Positions 17,292-26,139 of a DNA stretch of 64,000 bases are shown one piece after another; positions within the stretch are counted from its first letter, which is position 1; each line of letters begins with the position of its first letter. The stretch lies in contig NZ_QPES01000001.1 in NCBI RefSeq assembly GCF_009455685.1, positions 2,790,001 to 2,854,000 of the forward strand, given 5' to 3'. Origin of the DNA: Paraburkholderia hayleyella. GTDB lineage: Bacteria; Pseudomonadota; Gammaproteobacteria; Burkholderiales; Burkholderiaceae. The notes beneath the pieces are model-generated. The model had not been told where the DNA came from. It searched no databases and was given only the letters and a program-made list of their open reading frames with translations. The translations under genes and the position numbers were made by a program.

Positions 17292-20024
17292 ATGGCTTTA
17301 GATATACCTGTTACACGCCGTACTTTTCTGAAAGTCGTGGGAAGCGGTGCCGTAGTCGTTATTTCTATTAGCAATCTCCCCGCGGCGATCCTGAATGCGT
17401 CAATGCAGATCGAGCCGGACAATGGGCCCGCCTGGGCGCCGGAGCCGGGCAAGGCACGCTGGCGGATAGACGGCATGCCCAAGGTCACGGGCCAGAAAAT
17501 CTATGCGCGCGACTTCAAGGCACGCGACTTCGCCGGCTGGCCAAAGCAGGAAAACTGGCTGTATGCGCTGCGCTGCGCCCACGTCGATCGCACTTACGAA
17601 GGCTACAACCTGAGCATGCTGCCGCGCGAGTTGCAGCCCATCGCCATCGTCGATAACGACGCGCTGCGTGCCCGTAACATCGCGCTCGCTCCAGAGCCTG
17701 ATCCTATCGCGCATCAAGACATCTACTGGTTTGCGCGCAAAGGCCAGCCTGCGGACTGTTACGGCCAGCCGGCCGCGCTGTTGATCTTTGCCGATTTCGA
17801 TACGTACCGCCGCGCACGCAAGCTGCTTGAATTCAATGACCAGACGATCCGCTACGGCGTGACGGTCAACCCGGGCGCGCGCTCCGCACCCGTCGCGTTC
17901 TCGCCCAAAACAACCTATGTCCGCGACGACGATCTGAATTTCAACTACGTCAAAGATTTCCAGACCGATGACAAAGGCAACCCCACGCCTGAATATCTGA
18001 AGACACTCGCCGAAGCGAGCGGGAATATCGATGCCACGATCCAGGCCAACGAGCAACAGGGCACCTGGTTCAAAGCGGGCGCCTCGGACAATCAAGGCTT
18101 CATCACACCGGCCATGGACCCGATGTTCATGGAGCCAGAAGCGGGACTCGCCTGGTACAACACCGCCATGGGGGAGCTGCATCTCGTGCTCGGCACGCAA
18201 TCCGCGAGTGAGGATGCCGGCAGTGCGGCGTCGTTGTTCGCCAGCAGTGAGGTGCACATCAACGGCGTGCATATCATCGCGTGCTATCCGGGGGGCGGCT
18301 TCGGCGGCCGGGACCGTTCGTACTTTCCGCTTTATCTCGCGCTCGCCGCGCCATTTGCGAAAGGCGCGCTGCGTTGGCAACAATCGCGTTACGAACAGTT
18401 TCAGGTTGGCCTCAAACGCTGCGAGACGCAGTTCACCGAATCACTGTGGTTCGACCGCCAGGGCAAGATACAGGCGCTCAAATGTAATTTCACGATGAAC
18501 GGCGGTGGCAAGAAAAACCTGTCGCCTTACGTTGCGCAGCTCGCGTCGCTCAGCGCGATGAGCTGTTACGAGATCCCCCGTGCGAGTACAACCGCCGAAT
18601 CGCTCTATACGCCTGAGGTATTTGGCGGCTCACAGCGCGGCTTTGGCGGGCCGCAAGCGTTCATGGCAATCGAAACGCTGATGGATGAAGCGGCGCTCGA
18701 ACTCAGCATGTCACCTTTCGCAATCCGTAGAGCCAATCTGCTTGGCAGCGCACCCTCGCTTGGCAGAGGCCGTGCGATTACCGGCGCGCCGATTCTGTTC
18801 GATCTTCAATTGAGCAGCGTACTTGAGCGTCTCGAAGAACATTCGCTCTGGCAGACGCGGGACAAAACGCGTGCCCAGTTCGAGGCAAAGGGTCTGAAAT
18901 ACGGCGTTGGACTCGCCATGGCGAACGAAGCTTTTGGTACCTCGGGAGATGGTATGTACGGCATGGTGCAAATCCTGCCGGATGGCGCGCTTCGCGTGAT
19001 CACGACTTACACCGACATGGGCAATGGCGCAGCCACATCGCTCGGCCTTGCCCCGTCCGAGTACCTGGGGCAGAACGCACAAACCATTGCCATGAGCGTC
19101 TTCGAGCCATTTCAGGCGCTCGGCCTGAGCGGCACGCGCGATCCACAGAAGCCGACCGACGTGCGTTTCACCTCAGGCTCCTCCAGCGCCTGCCTTGGCG
19201 CATTTCACCAGTACCACGCGGTCAAGGGCGCAGCGCAAGTCTTGCTGTTACAAAGCGTGCTGCCCGCCGCCGCAGCGCTCTGGCATGCGAATGTCACGGC
19301 GTCCGACATCAAATGGGTAGACGGCGCGCTCACCGCACAAGGCATGAGCCGGCCGCTCCCCTGGAGCGATCTGCTCGAACGGATGCGCAGCATGAATCTG
19401 CCCACCGTCGCCGCGGTGCATGCCAGTTACGCGGGCTCATTCTGGACGGGCACCTATACCTTCACCGTGGGCCCGGCGGACATCGAATACGACTATGTCG
19501 CCGTGGGCTCGGCACCAGACAGCCTGACGCCTTTGCAGCGAGAGCTGCATCAGCCGCTGATCGACGGTAGCAAATTTCAGCGAACCACTTACGCGCCATC
19601 GGCCTCGCTCGTTGCCCTGGTCGTCGATCCGGCGAACGGCCGCGTCAAGGTCGAGCACGTGGTGTCGTCGGTGAGTGTAGGCCGCCAGATTTGTCCAGAA
19701 CTGGTCGAAGGGCAGTCGCAAGGCGCGGTTGCCATGGGTATCGGCAACGTACTGAGCGAAACCTGTCCGCTCGGCCATGAGGGGCCAGGCGGCGGCCGGT
19801 GGAACCTGGATCGCTATCAGATTGCCCGATTGAGCGACATTCCCGCGCAAACCCTGATCGCCTTGCCGCCGCCCAACGACGATCCCTGCAACGCCCGTGG
19901 CATAGCCGAAGCCGTGATGTGCCCTATCGCGCCAGCACTGCTCAATGCGCTCGCAATGGCAACAGGCCATCGTTTCAGACAGACACCGGTAACGCCAGAA
20001 CAGATTCGGGGAGTGCTGCAATGA
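17292..20024 (+). CDS. Tat-exported molybdopterin-binding subunit, xanthine dehydrogenase family
   Basis: A 910-residue large subunit of a molybdenum hydroxylase. A twin-arginine signal lies at residues 8-13 (TRRTFLK, then a hydrophobic run), placing the enzyme in the periplasm. PGGGFGGRDRSYFPL and QRGFGGPQAFMAIE are the family's cofactor-binding loops. The candidate catalytic glutamate is Glu873 in ARGIAEAVM. The architecture resembles isoquinoline 1-oxidoreductase/aldehyde dehydrogenase large subunits; the substrate cannot be told. The start follows GGGGG at 17280-17284. It overlaps the 2Fe-2S subunit gene by ATGA. No XdhC-type cofactor-inserting chaperone is nearby. Confidence 0.85.
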   Translation: MALDIPVTRRTFLKVVGSGAVVVISISNLPAAILNASMQIEPDNGPAWAPEPGKARWRIDGMPKVTGQKIYARDFKARDFAGWPKQENWLYALRCAHVDRTYEGYNLSMLPRELQPIAIVDNDALRARNIALAPEPDPIAHQDIYWFARKGQPADCYGQPAALLIFADFDTYRRARKLLEFNDQTIRYGVTVNPGARSAPVAFSPKTTYVRDDDLNFNYVKDFQTDDKGNPTPEYLKTLAEASGNIDATIQANEQQGTWFKAGASDNQGFITPAMDPMFMEPEAGLAWYNTAMGELHLVLGTQSASEDAGSAASLFASSEVHINGVHIIACYPGGGFGGRDRSYFPLYLALAAPFAKGALRWQQSRYEQFQVGLKRCETQFTESLWFDRQGKIQALKCNFTMNGGGKKNLSPYVAQLASLSAMSCYEIPRASTTAESLYTPEVFGGSQRGFGGPQAFMAIETLMDEAALELSMSPFAIRRANLLGSAPSLGRGRAITGAPILFDLQLSSVLERLEEHSLWQTRDKTRAQFEAKGLKYGVGLAMANEAFGTSGDGMYGMVQILPDGALRVITTYTDMGNGAATSLGLAPSEYLGQNAQTIAMSVFEPFQALGLSGTRDPQKPTDVRFTSGSSSACLGAFHQYHAVKGAAQVLLLQSVLPAAAALWHANVTASDIKWVDGALTAQGMSRPLPWSDLLERMRSMNLPTVAAVHASYAGSFWTGTYTFTVGPADIEYDYVAVGSAPDSLTPLQRELHQPLIDGSKFQRTTYAPSASLVALVVDPANGRVKVEHVVSSVSVGRQICPELVEGQSQGAVAMGIGNVLSETCPLGHEGPGGGRWNLDRYQIARLSDIPAQTLIALPPPNDDPCNARGIAEAVMCPIAPALLNALAMATGHRFRQTPVTPEQIRGVLQ

Positions 20025-20539
20025 GCGCCATTATCCGCATGCACATAAACGGCCAGGCTGTCGAAGCACAAGCCAGCGACAGCGATATGAACCTGATCGA
20101 CTTTCTCCATGAACGGCGCGATCTCACCGGCACCAAGCTGTGTTGCGGGATCGGTGTGTGCCGTGCATGTACCGTCGGCACCCGCAATCTGCCGGACGCA
20201 CCCATGGAAAAAACGCTCGCGTGCTCGACGCCGGTCAGCGCAATGCAGAACATGCACATCTACACGGTTGAAGGACTCATGCTGGACGGAAGGCTTTCCC
20301 CACTGCAGCAAAGCTTCCTTGAATCGTTCGCGTTCCAGTGTGGTTACTGTGCACCCGGTTTTCTGATGGCGGCCACCGCGATGCTCGATCATCTCCAGTC
20401 GAATCCCGTCGATCCCACGCAACTCGACGCAACGATCGAAGCATGGTTGGGCGGCAACCTGTGCCGCTGCACGGGCTACGTCAAATACATCGAAGCGGTT
20501 CGCAAGATCGCGGCGCCTTATACCCGCAACGGAGCATGA
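20021..20539 (+). CDS. 2Fe-2S subunit of the periplasmic molybdenum hydroxylase
   Basis: A 172-residue ferredoxin-like small subunit. The plant-type cluster is ligated by the cysteines of KLCCGIGVCRACTV and a later Cys (TLACSTPV). The second cluster, in the all-alpha domain, uses CGYCAPG and CRCTGY. It has no signal of its own and should be exported with the Tat-signal partner. ATG at 20021 overlaps the large-subunit stop (ATGA), showing tight coupling. The order large then small is the reverse of the usual iorA-iorB layout. Confidence 0.9.
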   Translation: MSAIIRMHINGQAVEAQASDSDMNLIDFLHERRDLTGTKLCCGIGVCRACTVGTRNLPDAPMEKTLACSTPVSAMQNMHIYTVEGLMLDGRLSPLQQSFLESFAFQCGYCAPGFLMAATAMLDHLQSNPVDPTQLDATIEAWLGGNLCRCTGYVKYIEAVRKIAAPYTRNGA

Positions 20540-20541
20540 CC

Positions 20542-21528
20542 ATGACAAGCTGTTTGCGCGTACTGGTGTTACTGCTGATATTCACGGCAGGCTCCACCTT
20601 GGCCGCCGGCGCGGCGGATCAGACACTGCTGCAATATGGCCAGCAGTGTGTCGACGAAATCGGAGCGATTCCCGCCTTCGACTGCAACGCCGGCACCACG
20701 GTGCCCATCACCGTGAACAACCTTGTGCCCGGGCGCTACTTCGAGAACATGACCTGTGACCGGCCCGCGTTGTTGCCCTATGACTCGCCCACGTCGGGGC
20801 CCTGTACGCCGTACTCGAAGATCATCAACCTCTCGCATGGCAAAACGTCAATCTCCGCGCTCTGCCGCCGCAAGATGATTCGCCCGGAGCAAAACCCTTA
20901 TTACGACGAGGTCGACATCATGCTGCACAACACCGACACCGGCAAAACCTGCTGGTTTCATGCCGAGCACCCGGGCAGTGCGACAGGGTTCAATGCATCA
21001 CGCGTGCCGCCGCCCAACGAAAAGACGCCGCCGCCCGGACACGTGTCCGCCGAGGCATTCTGGTGGCCACCCGCCGCCACCGCGACAAAGCGGTGCGTAT
21101 CGTGCCACGATGCCGGCCCGACGATGTACAGCCCGTGGATCGGCCAGGTATGGGACAAGGTGCCGACCGATCCATGGGGCAAGTACATCAATATCGGTGT
21201 CGCGTTCGCCTCGTGGACCTCCCTCGCCATCAGCACGCCCGGCAATACCTGCGTGGGCTGTCACCGCATCGGCAATCAGCGGAGCTGCGATATTTATGTC
21301 CCACTTGCAGCGGGCATGCTGCCACCGCCGAAGGGCAGCAACAAACTCGCCAGCCAGTATCCGCTGACCCATTGGATGCCGATCAACAACAACAAAAGCC
21401 GGGCGCAATGGGATGTGGAGAATGTGGAATCGATCAGAAATCTGCTGACCTGTTGCTCCGGGCAGGGGAAGAACGATCCAAAATGCCACTTCTCGCCAAA
21501 TGCGCAAGGCAGTGCAAAAGACGGCTGA
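20542..21528 (+). CDS. Exported di-haem cytochrome c-like protein, likely electron acceptor
   Basis: About 328 residues with a signal peptide (MTSCLRVLVLLLIFTAGSTLA). Two CxxCH haem motifs are present: Cys185-Cys188-His189 (CVSCH) and Cys237-Cys240-His241 (CVGCH). The rest resembles no family I recognise and holds additional cysteines (Cys36, 48, 72, 88, 108, 137) that may form disulfides. Starts at 20536 (ATGA overlap with the upstream stop) or 20542 (better spacing from GGAG at 20531) are both possible. As third gene of the operon it probably passes electrons from the molybdo-enzyme to the respiratory chain. Confidence 0.75.
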   Translation: MTSCLRVLVLLLIFTAGSTLAAGAADQTLLQYGQQCVDEIGAIPAFDCNAGTTVPITVNNLVPGRYFENMTCDRPALLPYDSPTSGPCTPYSKIINLSHGKTSISALCRRKMIRPEQNPYYDEVDIMLHNTDTGKTCWFHAEHPGSATGFNASRVPPPNEKTPPPGHVSAEAFWWPPAATATKRCVSCHDAGPTMYSPWIGQVWDKVPTDPWGKYINIGVAFASWTSLAISTPGNTCVGCHRIGNQRSCDIYVPLAAGMLPPPKGSNKLASQYPLTHWMPINNNKSRAQWDVENVESIRNLLTCCSGQGKNDPKCHFSPNAQGSAKDG

Positions 21529-21585
21529 CGGAGAACGCTGGCAAAGACACGCCAATACCTGCCAATAAACGTGAAAACGCAGCGT

Positions 21586-22017
21586 CTATGCCTTGAAATC
21601 AGCCAGCATGACGCCCTCGCGCATACGCGCGAGGGCGTCCGCTACATAGTCGACGATAGGCGTAGGTGGATTGTCGGGTTTCGCCCAGACAAAACCGGAG
21701 CATTTATGTGGCTCCATGTTGGTCATGACACCTTCCCATGACAGGCACGATAGAAAAAAACTGATGCGGTTCTGGTCCGAATCGCGCCGCATGACGAGCC
21801 TGAAGTTGAGCGCCCCCGGTGCAATCGTCACGCCCGCCTCTTCCTTCGACTCTCGAATCGCACACGCCTCAATCGACTCACCAGGTTCAAGATGGCCCGC
21901 GACAAGCGCGTACTGACCATCCCGGAATCCGGTGTTGGCTCTCTGGATGAAAAGACATTCGCCCTTATCGTTCAGGAACAGCACATTCACGTCGACAACG
22001 CTTTGCAATCGGGTCAT
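21586..22017 (-). CDS. Nudix hydrolase
   Basis: A 143-residue protein with a complete Nudix box at residues 41-63 (GHLEPGESIEACAIRESKEE then AGV), which binds the metal and hydrolyses a nucleoside diphosphate linked to another moiety. The substrate is not predictable. It is convergent with the cytochrome gene and alone on its strand until the amidohydrolases. The G-rich decamer array lies just upstream of its start. Confidence 0.88.
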   Translation of the reverse strand: MTRLQSVVDVNVLFLNDKGECLFIQRANTGFRDGQYALVAGHLEPGESIEACAIRESKEEAGVTIAPGALNFRLVMRRDSDQNRISFFLSCLSWEGVMTNMEPHKCSGFVWAKPDNPPTPIVDYVADALARMREGVMLADFKA

Positions 22018-22147
22018 TTTTGAGGCGCCCTGGGGGTGACAGCTTCATGGAAAATTCGCGGCGTTTTGCGCCTGCCGTAAAGTGACAAGCCTATATGTCT
22101 GGTGAGCAACTCATTGTCAAGCGACGAACGGAATTGTCGCGCGAGAT

Positions 22148-22210
22148 GGGGCACAAGGGGGCACAAGGGGGCACAAGGGGGCGCAAGGGGGCACAAGGGG
22201 GCGCAGGGGA
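22148..22210 (+). repeat. Decamer array with regularly spaced G-tracts
   Basis: About six tandem 10-base units of the form GGGGGCACAA (two have GCGCAA). The plus strand therefore has at least six G-tracts of four or more separated by five bases, a layout able to form a G-quadruplex and prone to copy-number change. It lies in the non-coding gap 22018-22281, between the Nudix start and the end of the amidohydrolase gene. Confidence 0.75.
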
Positions 22211-22281
22211 TGCGAAGGGCGCGGAGATTGAGTGTGCCCCGGAATAGCGCTCGGGCGGCGAAATATAGGATGGCGTAACCG

Positions 22282-23544
22282 CTATCGCACCGTCGTGTCG
22301 AGATCCTGCAGCGTCTGGTACAACACGCGCGCGCCGTCCAGCAACTGCCCAGGTTCGATCCACTCTTCAGGGCAATGGCTACGGCCCTTCAGACACGGAA
22401 TAAAAATCATACCGGCCGGCCCCAGCGAAGCGGCATAAACCGCATCGTGCCCCGCGCCGCTCGGCATGCGCATGCTGGCGTAGCCCAGCGTCCCAGCCGC
22501 GCGCTCGACAGCCTCCATCACGATGGGCGAGCAGGCCGTCGGCATGGCGCGGCTGAGAGGGTAAGCCCGCGCCGACACCCGGATTGCGCGCAAATCGGGC
22601 TCAACCGAAACCAGCAACGCCTCCGGAAAACTATCGAGTACGGCAGGACTGTCACTGCGCACTTCCAGCGTCATTTCAACCTCGCCGGGCACGGCATTCG
22701 GCACATTGGGCGTCATGGCGAGGCGGCCGATGGTCGCCACCACATAGTGCGGCCGGCCACTCATCTCCGCGGCACACCGGTAAGCCATCTCGATCAGGCG
22801 CGCAGCCCCCACCAGCGCATCGCGGCGCAAATCCATCGGTGTCGTGCCTGCGTGATCGGGCTGGCCAGTCACCACGATACGCACACGGCGAATCCCCACA
22901 ATACTGGTGACCACGCCGACCGGCAGCCGCTGCCTCTCCAGCACCGGGCCTTGTTCGATATGCAGTTCAACGAAGGCCGCGATGCTACCCGGCTGGCGGA
23001 TCGGCATCCCCAGTTGGGCGGGGTCTCCACCGATACGAAGAATGCCCTGGGCCAGGGTTTCACCGGCGGGATCGGTCGAGGCCAGCATGTCCGCATCAAG
23101 CAAACCCGCCATGGCACGGCTGCCAATGCAGGAAATGCCGTAATCGCTCGGCTCTTCCGAGAGGAAATCGATCACCTCGAACGGGTGCGCCCAGACCATG
23201 CCCTGCTCGTGCAGCGAATGAGCAATCTCGAGGCCGGCCATCACGCCGATGATGCCGTCGAAGCGGCCACCGCCCACGACCGTATCGCAGTGTGAACCGG
23301 TGACCAACGGCGCAAGCGTGGCGCTGCGTCCTTCGCGGCGGCCGGCCAGATTGCCTGCGGCATCCTGCGTGACGGTGAGCCCCGCGGCGGCGAACTCGGT
23401 GCGCAGCCAGGCGCGTGCCTCAAGAAACTCCGGCGAAAATGCCCGCCGCGTCCAGGGCGTGTCGGGACGTGTCATCCCCGCTAGCGTCTGGACACGCTGC
23501 CACAGGCGTTCGGCGTTGAGAGGCGGAAAAGCGGTCTGTGTCAT
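22282..23544 (-). CDS. Zn-dependent N-carbamoyl-amino-acid/allantoate amidohydrolase (M20 family)
   Basis: About 420 residues. Metal-binding motifs of the M20/AllC-HyuC group are visible: GSHCDTVVGGGRFDGIIGV, FLSEEPSDYG, ELHIEQGP and, near the C-terminus, PSGAGHDA. The family opens N-carbamoyl amino acids, ureidopropionate or allantoate, releasing ammonia and CO2. The start at 23544 (MTQTAFPPLN) is chosen because the upstream extension does not look like the family. It lies 22 bases after the cyclic amidohydrolase gene on the same strand, so it should act on that enzyme's product. Confidence 0.88.
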   Translation of the reverse strand: MTQTAFPPLNAERLWQRVQTLAGMTRPDTPWTRRAFSPEFLEARAWLRTEFAAAGLTVTQDAAGNLAGRREGRSATLAPLVTGSHCDTVVGGGRFDGIIGVMAGLEIAHSLHEQGMVWAHPFEVIDFLSEEPSDYGISCIGSRAMAGLLDADMLASTDPAGETLAQGILRIGGDPAQLGMPIRQPGSIAAFVELHIEQGPVLERQRLPVGVVTSIVGIRRVRIVVTGQPDHAGTTPMDLRRDALVGAARLIEMAYRCAAEMSGRPHYVVATIGRLAMTPNVPNAVPGEVEMTLEVRSDSPAVLDSFPEALLVSVEPDLRAIRVSARAYPLSRAMPTACSPIVMEAVERAAGTLGYASMRMPSGAGHDAVYAASLGPAGMIFIPCLKGRSHCPEEWIEPGQLLDGARVLYQTLQDLDTTVR

Positions 23545-23566
23545 GGTGCTGTGCCCGGTGGCCGAA

Positions 23567-24946
23567 TTAATGTGTGAACGAAGGGGGCACATCAGCGGCA
23601 TGGGGCCGCAGGAACGTGCCATAGCCCGCCTGATTAGTGATCCTGCTGCCGTCGAACACCCGTGTTCCGCGGCAATAAGTGGCACTCACCCGCACCGTCA
23701 ATTCCATGCCCTCGAAGTTGCTCCACTGCACCGCCGCCAGACTGCTGGATGGATCGAACGTGTAGCGCTCAGGCTTGAGGATCACGAAATCGGCATCGGC
23801 ACCGGGCTGGAACGAGCCTTTGCGGTCGTTTAGCAGGAAATGGCGCGCCGGGTTGCTGCACAACTGGCGAGCGACCATCGTCGGGGCAATGCCGTGAGCC
23901 TCACAACCGCTCCAGAAAGCCGGCAGCAGCGTTTCCAGGCCCGGGCCGCCCGATGCATTCCTGAACACGTTGGCCTCCCCCTTGCGCTCCAGGCCCCAAC
24001 TGACATGGTCCGATGAAACGAAGGTGCAATCGCCCCTGGCGAGATACGTCCACAGCAATTCTGTTTCTGCTTTCGGACGGATCGGCGGATAGTGCTTGGT
24101 CCGGGCGCCGAAACGGCGCGTGTGTTCTTCGTGATTGAGCATCAGGTACTGCACGCAGGTTTCGATACTGCTGCGATGGCCTGCACGCCGATACATATTG
24201 CAGATTTCGAAGCCGCGCGCCGTCGATACGTGTACCGCATGTGCACGCGCGCCAGTCTCAGCGCCGATTTCATAAATCAGCGCCGTGGCCAGGTTTTCTA
24301 TCAAGGGGGGGTGCGCCCGCAGGAAAGCGTCCCAGCCGGTATCGCCCGCATCGCTCATGCGACGGATGTTCTTGCGCGTCAGCTCCTGCATCTGGTTATG
24401 CACGCTGCACGCCAGCCCCGACGGGCCGATCAGCCGGAAAGCTTCGTACAGGTCGTCTTCTTCCAGACGCGGGAAGCGGCCCGGCGTCGCTTCGAAAGTC
24501 GAAAACTTGAAAGCGCAAACGCCACCGTCAATCAAGCCGCTGGCGGCGGCCATGCCATGCGTTTCGTTGAGCGTGCCGAACAGCGCCACGTCGACATGGC
24601 AGTCGCGCTCGATCTCGGCAATCTTGGCATCCAGATGCTCACGCGAAGCAACCGGTTCCGGATCGTCGTAGGGCATGTCGACCATCACCGTGACGCCTCC
24701 TGCCGCCGCCGCGCGCGAGGCCCAGCCGAGCCCTTCCTGCCTCGCCTGGCTGCCCGAATGCACTTGGCCATCCACCACGCCGGGCAACACCCATTGGCTA
24801 CGTGCATCCACCGATTCGCGCGCGGCTGGCGCAGCGCCGCTGCCGCGCTCGACAATCTTGCCGTCACGCACCGCCAGCCAGCCGCCTTGCACCACACGTT
24901 CCGCATCAACCAGATTGCCTTGCACCACCAAATCGAAATCACTCAT
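23567..24946 (-). CDS. Cyclic amidohydrolase (allantoinase/hydantoinase/dihydroorotase-like)
   Basis: A 459-residue metal-dependent TIM-barrel hydrolase opening a cyclic ureide. The metal motif is VVDGQVHSG: residue 61 is Gln where many family members have His (HxH), with His63 retained. The carbamylated lysine candidate is Lys147 in GGVCAFKFSTF. Later ligands are in ACSVHNQ, HAVHVST and FVSSDHVSW. GWASRAAAAGGVTVMVDMP favours an allantoinase-like or hydantoinase-like enzyme. It is transcribed divergently from a LysR gene and upstream of the amidohydrolase. Allantoin versus a hydantoin remains open. Confidence 0.82.
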   Translation of the reverse strand: MSDFDLVVQGNLVDAERVVQGGWLAVRDGKIVERGSGAAPAARESVDARSQWVLPGVVDGQVHSGSQARQEGLGWASRAAAAGGVTVMVDMPYDDPEPVASREHLDAKIAEIERDCHVDVALFGTLNETHGMAAASGLIDGGVCAFKFSTFEATPGRFPRLEEDDLYEAFRLIGPSGLACSVHNQMQELTRKNIRRMSDAGDTGWDAFLRAHPPLIENLATALIYEIGAETGARAHAVHVSTARGFEICNMYRRAGHRSSIETCVQYLMLNHEEHTRRFGARTKHYPPIRPKAETELLWTYLARGDCTFVSSDHVSWGLERKGEANVFRNASGGPGLETLLPAFWSGCEAHGIAPTMVARQLCSNPARHFLLNDRKGSFQPGADADFVILKPERYTFDPSSSLAAVQWSNFEGMELTVRVSATYCRGTRVFDGSRITNQAGYGTFLRPHAADVPPSFTH

Positions 24947-25059
24947 GAGCGGTCTCCCCTATCGTTTTCAGATAAACACTTGTGGGGCGCAGTGTAGGCA
25001 GCGGCAAATCAGACTGTCATATACTGATTTGTCTACTATTCATAACATCAGGTTAAGTA

Positions 25060-25953
25060 ATGCGGCTCAATCTGCGGCAAATCGAAGTCTTTCGCGCCAT
25101 CATGGTGTCCGGCTCGATCAGTGGTGCCGCCAAGCTGCTGAATGTGTCCCAGCCCGCTGTGTCGCGGCTCATTTCGTACACGGAACAGCGGCTCAGCCTG
25201 ACGCTGTTCGAACGCATCAAGGGGCGGTTGTATCCCACACCGGAAGCCAGGCGGCTGTTCGAAGAAGTCAACGTGGTGTACCAAAGCGTGCAGCGCGTCA
25301 ATGAGGTCGCCGAAGACCTGATTCAGCATCGCGCCAGCCACCTGCGTATTGGCTGCAGCCTTAACCTGGGCCAGTCATTGTTGCCGCTGGTCATTGCCGC
25401 GTTCGCACGCGACTTTCCGGAGGTACGCGTGAACCTGCATACCACGTCGCCCAATCTGGTGATGCAGGCCCTGCTTACCCAGCAAATCGAATTAGGCGTG
25501 GCCTACATGCCCGCGTGCCATCCCAATCTGGGCGCGGAGATGCTGTACGAAAACTGCATCGTGGCCGCGATGCCCGCCGACCATCCTCTGGCCACGCGGG
25601 CAAAACTGCACGTGGCGGACCTCGCGGACGAAGCGTTCATTGGCTATAGCAGCGATATCCCCTTCGGTGACCTGAGCCGGCAATTGTTCAATTCGGCCGG
25701 ACATGCACCCGAACCGCGCGTCGAAGTACAACAGGTTCATGTGGCATGTGCGCTGGTCGAGGCCGGTCTCGGGATTGCCCTGGTCGACGAGCAGACAGTG
25801 GCGCATGGCACCTGGCAACGGCTGATAACGCGTCCGCTCGAACAAACCATCAAAGCGCCGGTGCAGGTATTCCACCGTCTTTATGAGCCACTTTCGCGGA
25901 CTGCACAGGCGTTTGTCGACACGCTTCACGCGTTTCGCAGCCAGCGCTTTTGA
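25060..25953 (+). CDS. LysR-type transcriptional regulator of the ureide cluster
   Basis: A 297-residue regulator. The N-terminal winged helix covers residues 1-60 (LRQIEVFRAIMVSGSISGAA, NVSQPAVSRLI). An effector-binding domain of the periplasmic-binding fold follows from about residue 90. It is divergent from the cyclic amidohydrolase gene with a 113-base AT-richer gap, the classic LysR arrangement. It should sense a ureide or pathway intermediate and switch on the flanking genes. Confidence 0.9.
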   Translation: MRLNLRQIEVFRAIMVSGSISGAAKLLNVSQPAVSRLISYTEQRLSLTLFERIKGRLYPTPEARRLFEEVNVVYQSVQRVNEVAEDLIQHRASHLRIGCSLNLGQSLLPLVIAAFARDFPEVRVNLHTTSPNLVMQALLTQQIELGVAYMPACHPNLGAEMLYENCIVAAMPADHPLATRAKLHVADLADEAFIGYSSDIPFGDLSRQLFNSAGHAPEPRVEVQQVHVACALVEAGLGIALVDEQTVAHGTWQRLITRPLEQTIKAPVQVFHRLYEPLSRTAQAFVDTLHAFRSQRF

Positions 25954-26139
25954 GCCCGGCCAGGCATGAGCGTTTAGGTAGGGGATTACGCGAAACTTAA
26001 CCTCATGTTATGCCGTGGCAACATAAAGTAATGCGACAGACATAGCGGCACCTCCTAGAATCCGCACACATCGCTCGGTCGTGGGGCTGTATGGCCAGCC
26101 TCGCGGACTGAAGCCAAAAAGTGAATCCGGAGACCGTCA

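Noticed and set aside
22148..22210. CRISPR-like array
   Set aside because: Units are 10 bases with no unique spacers, so it is a simple tandem repeat.
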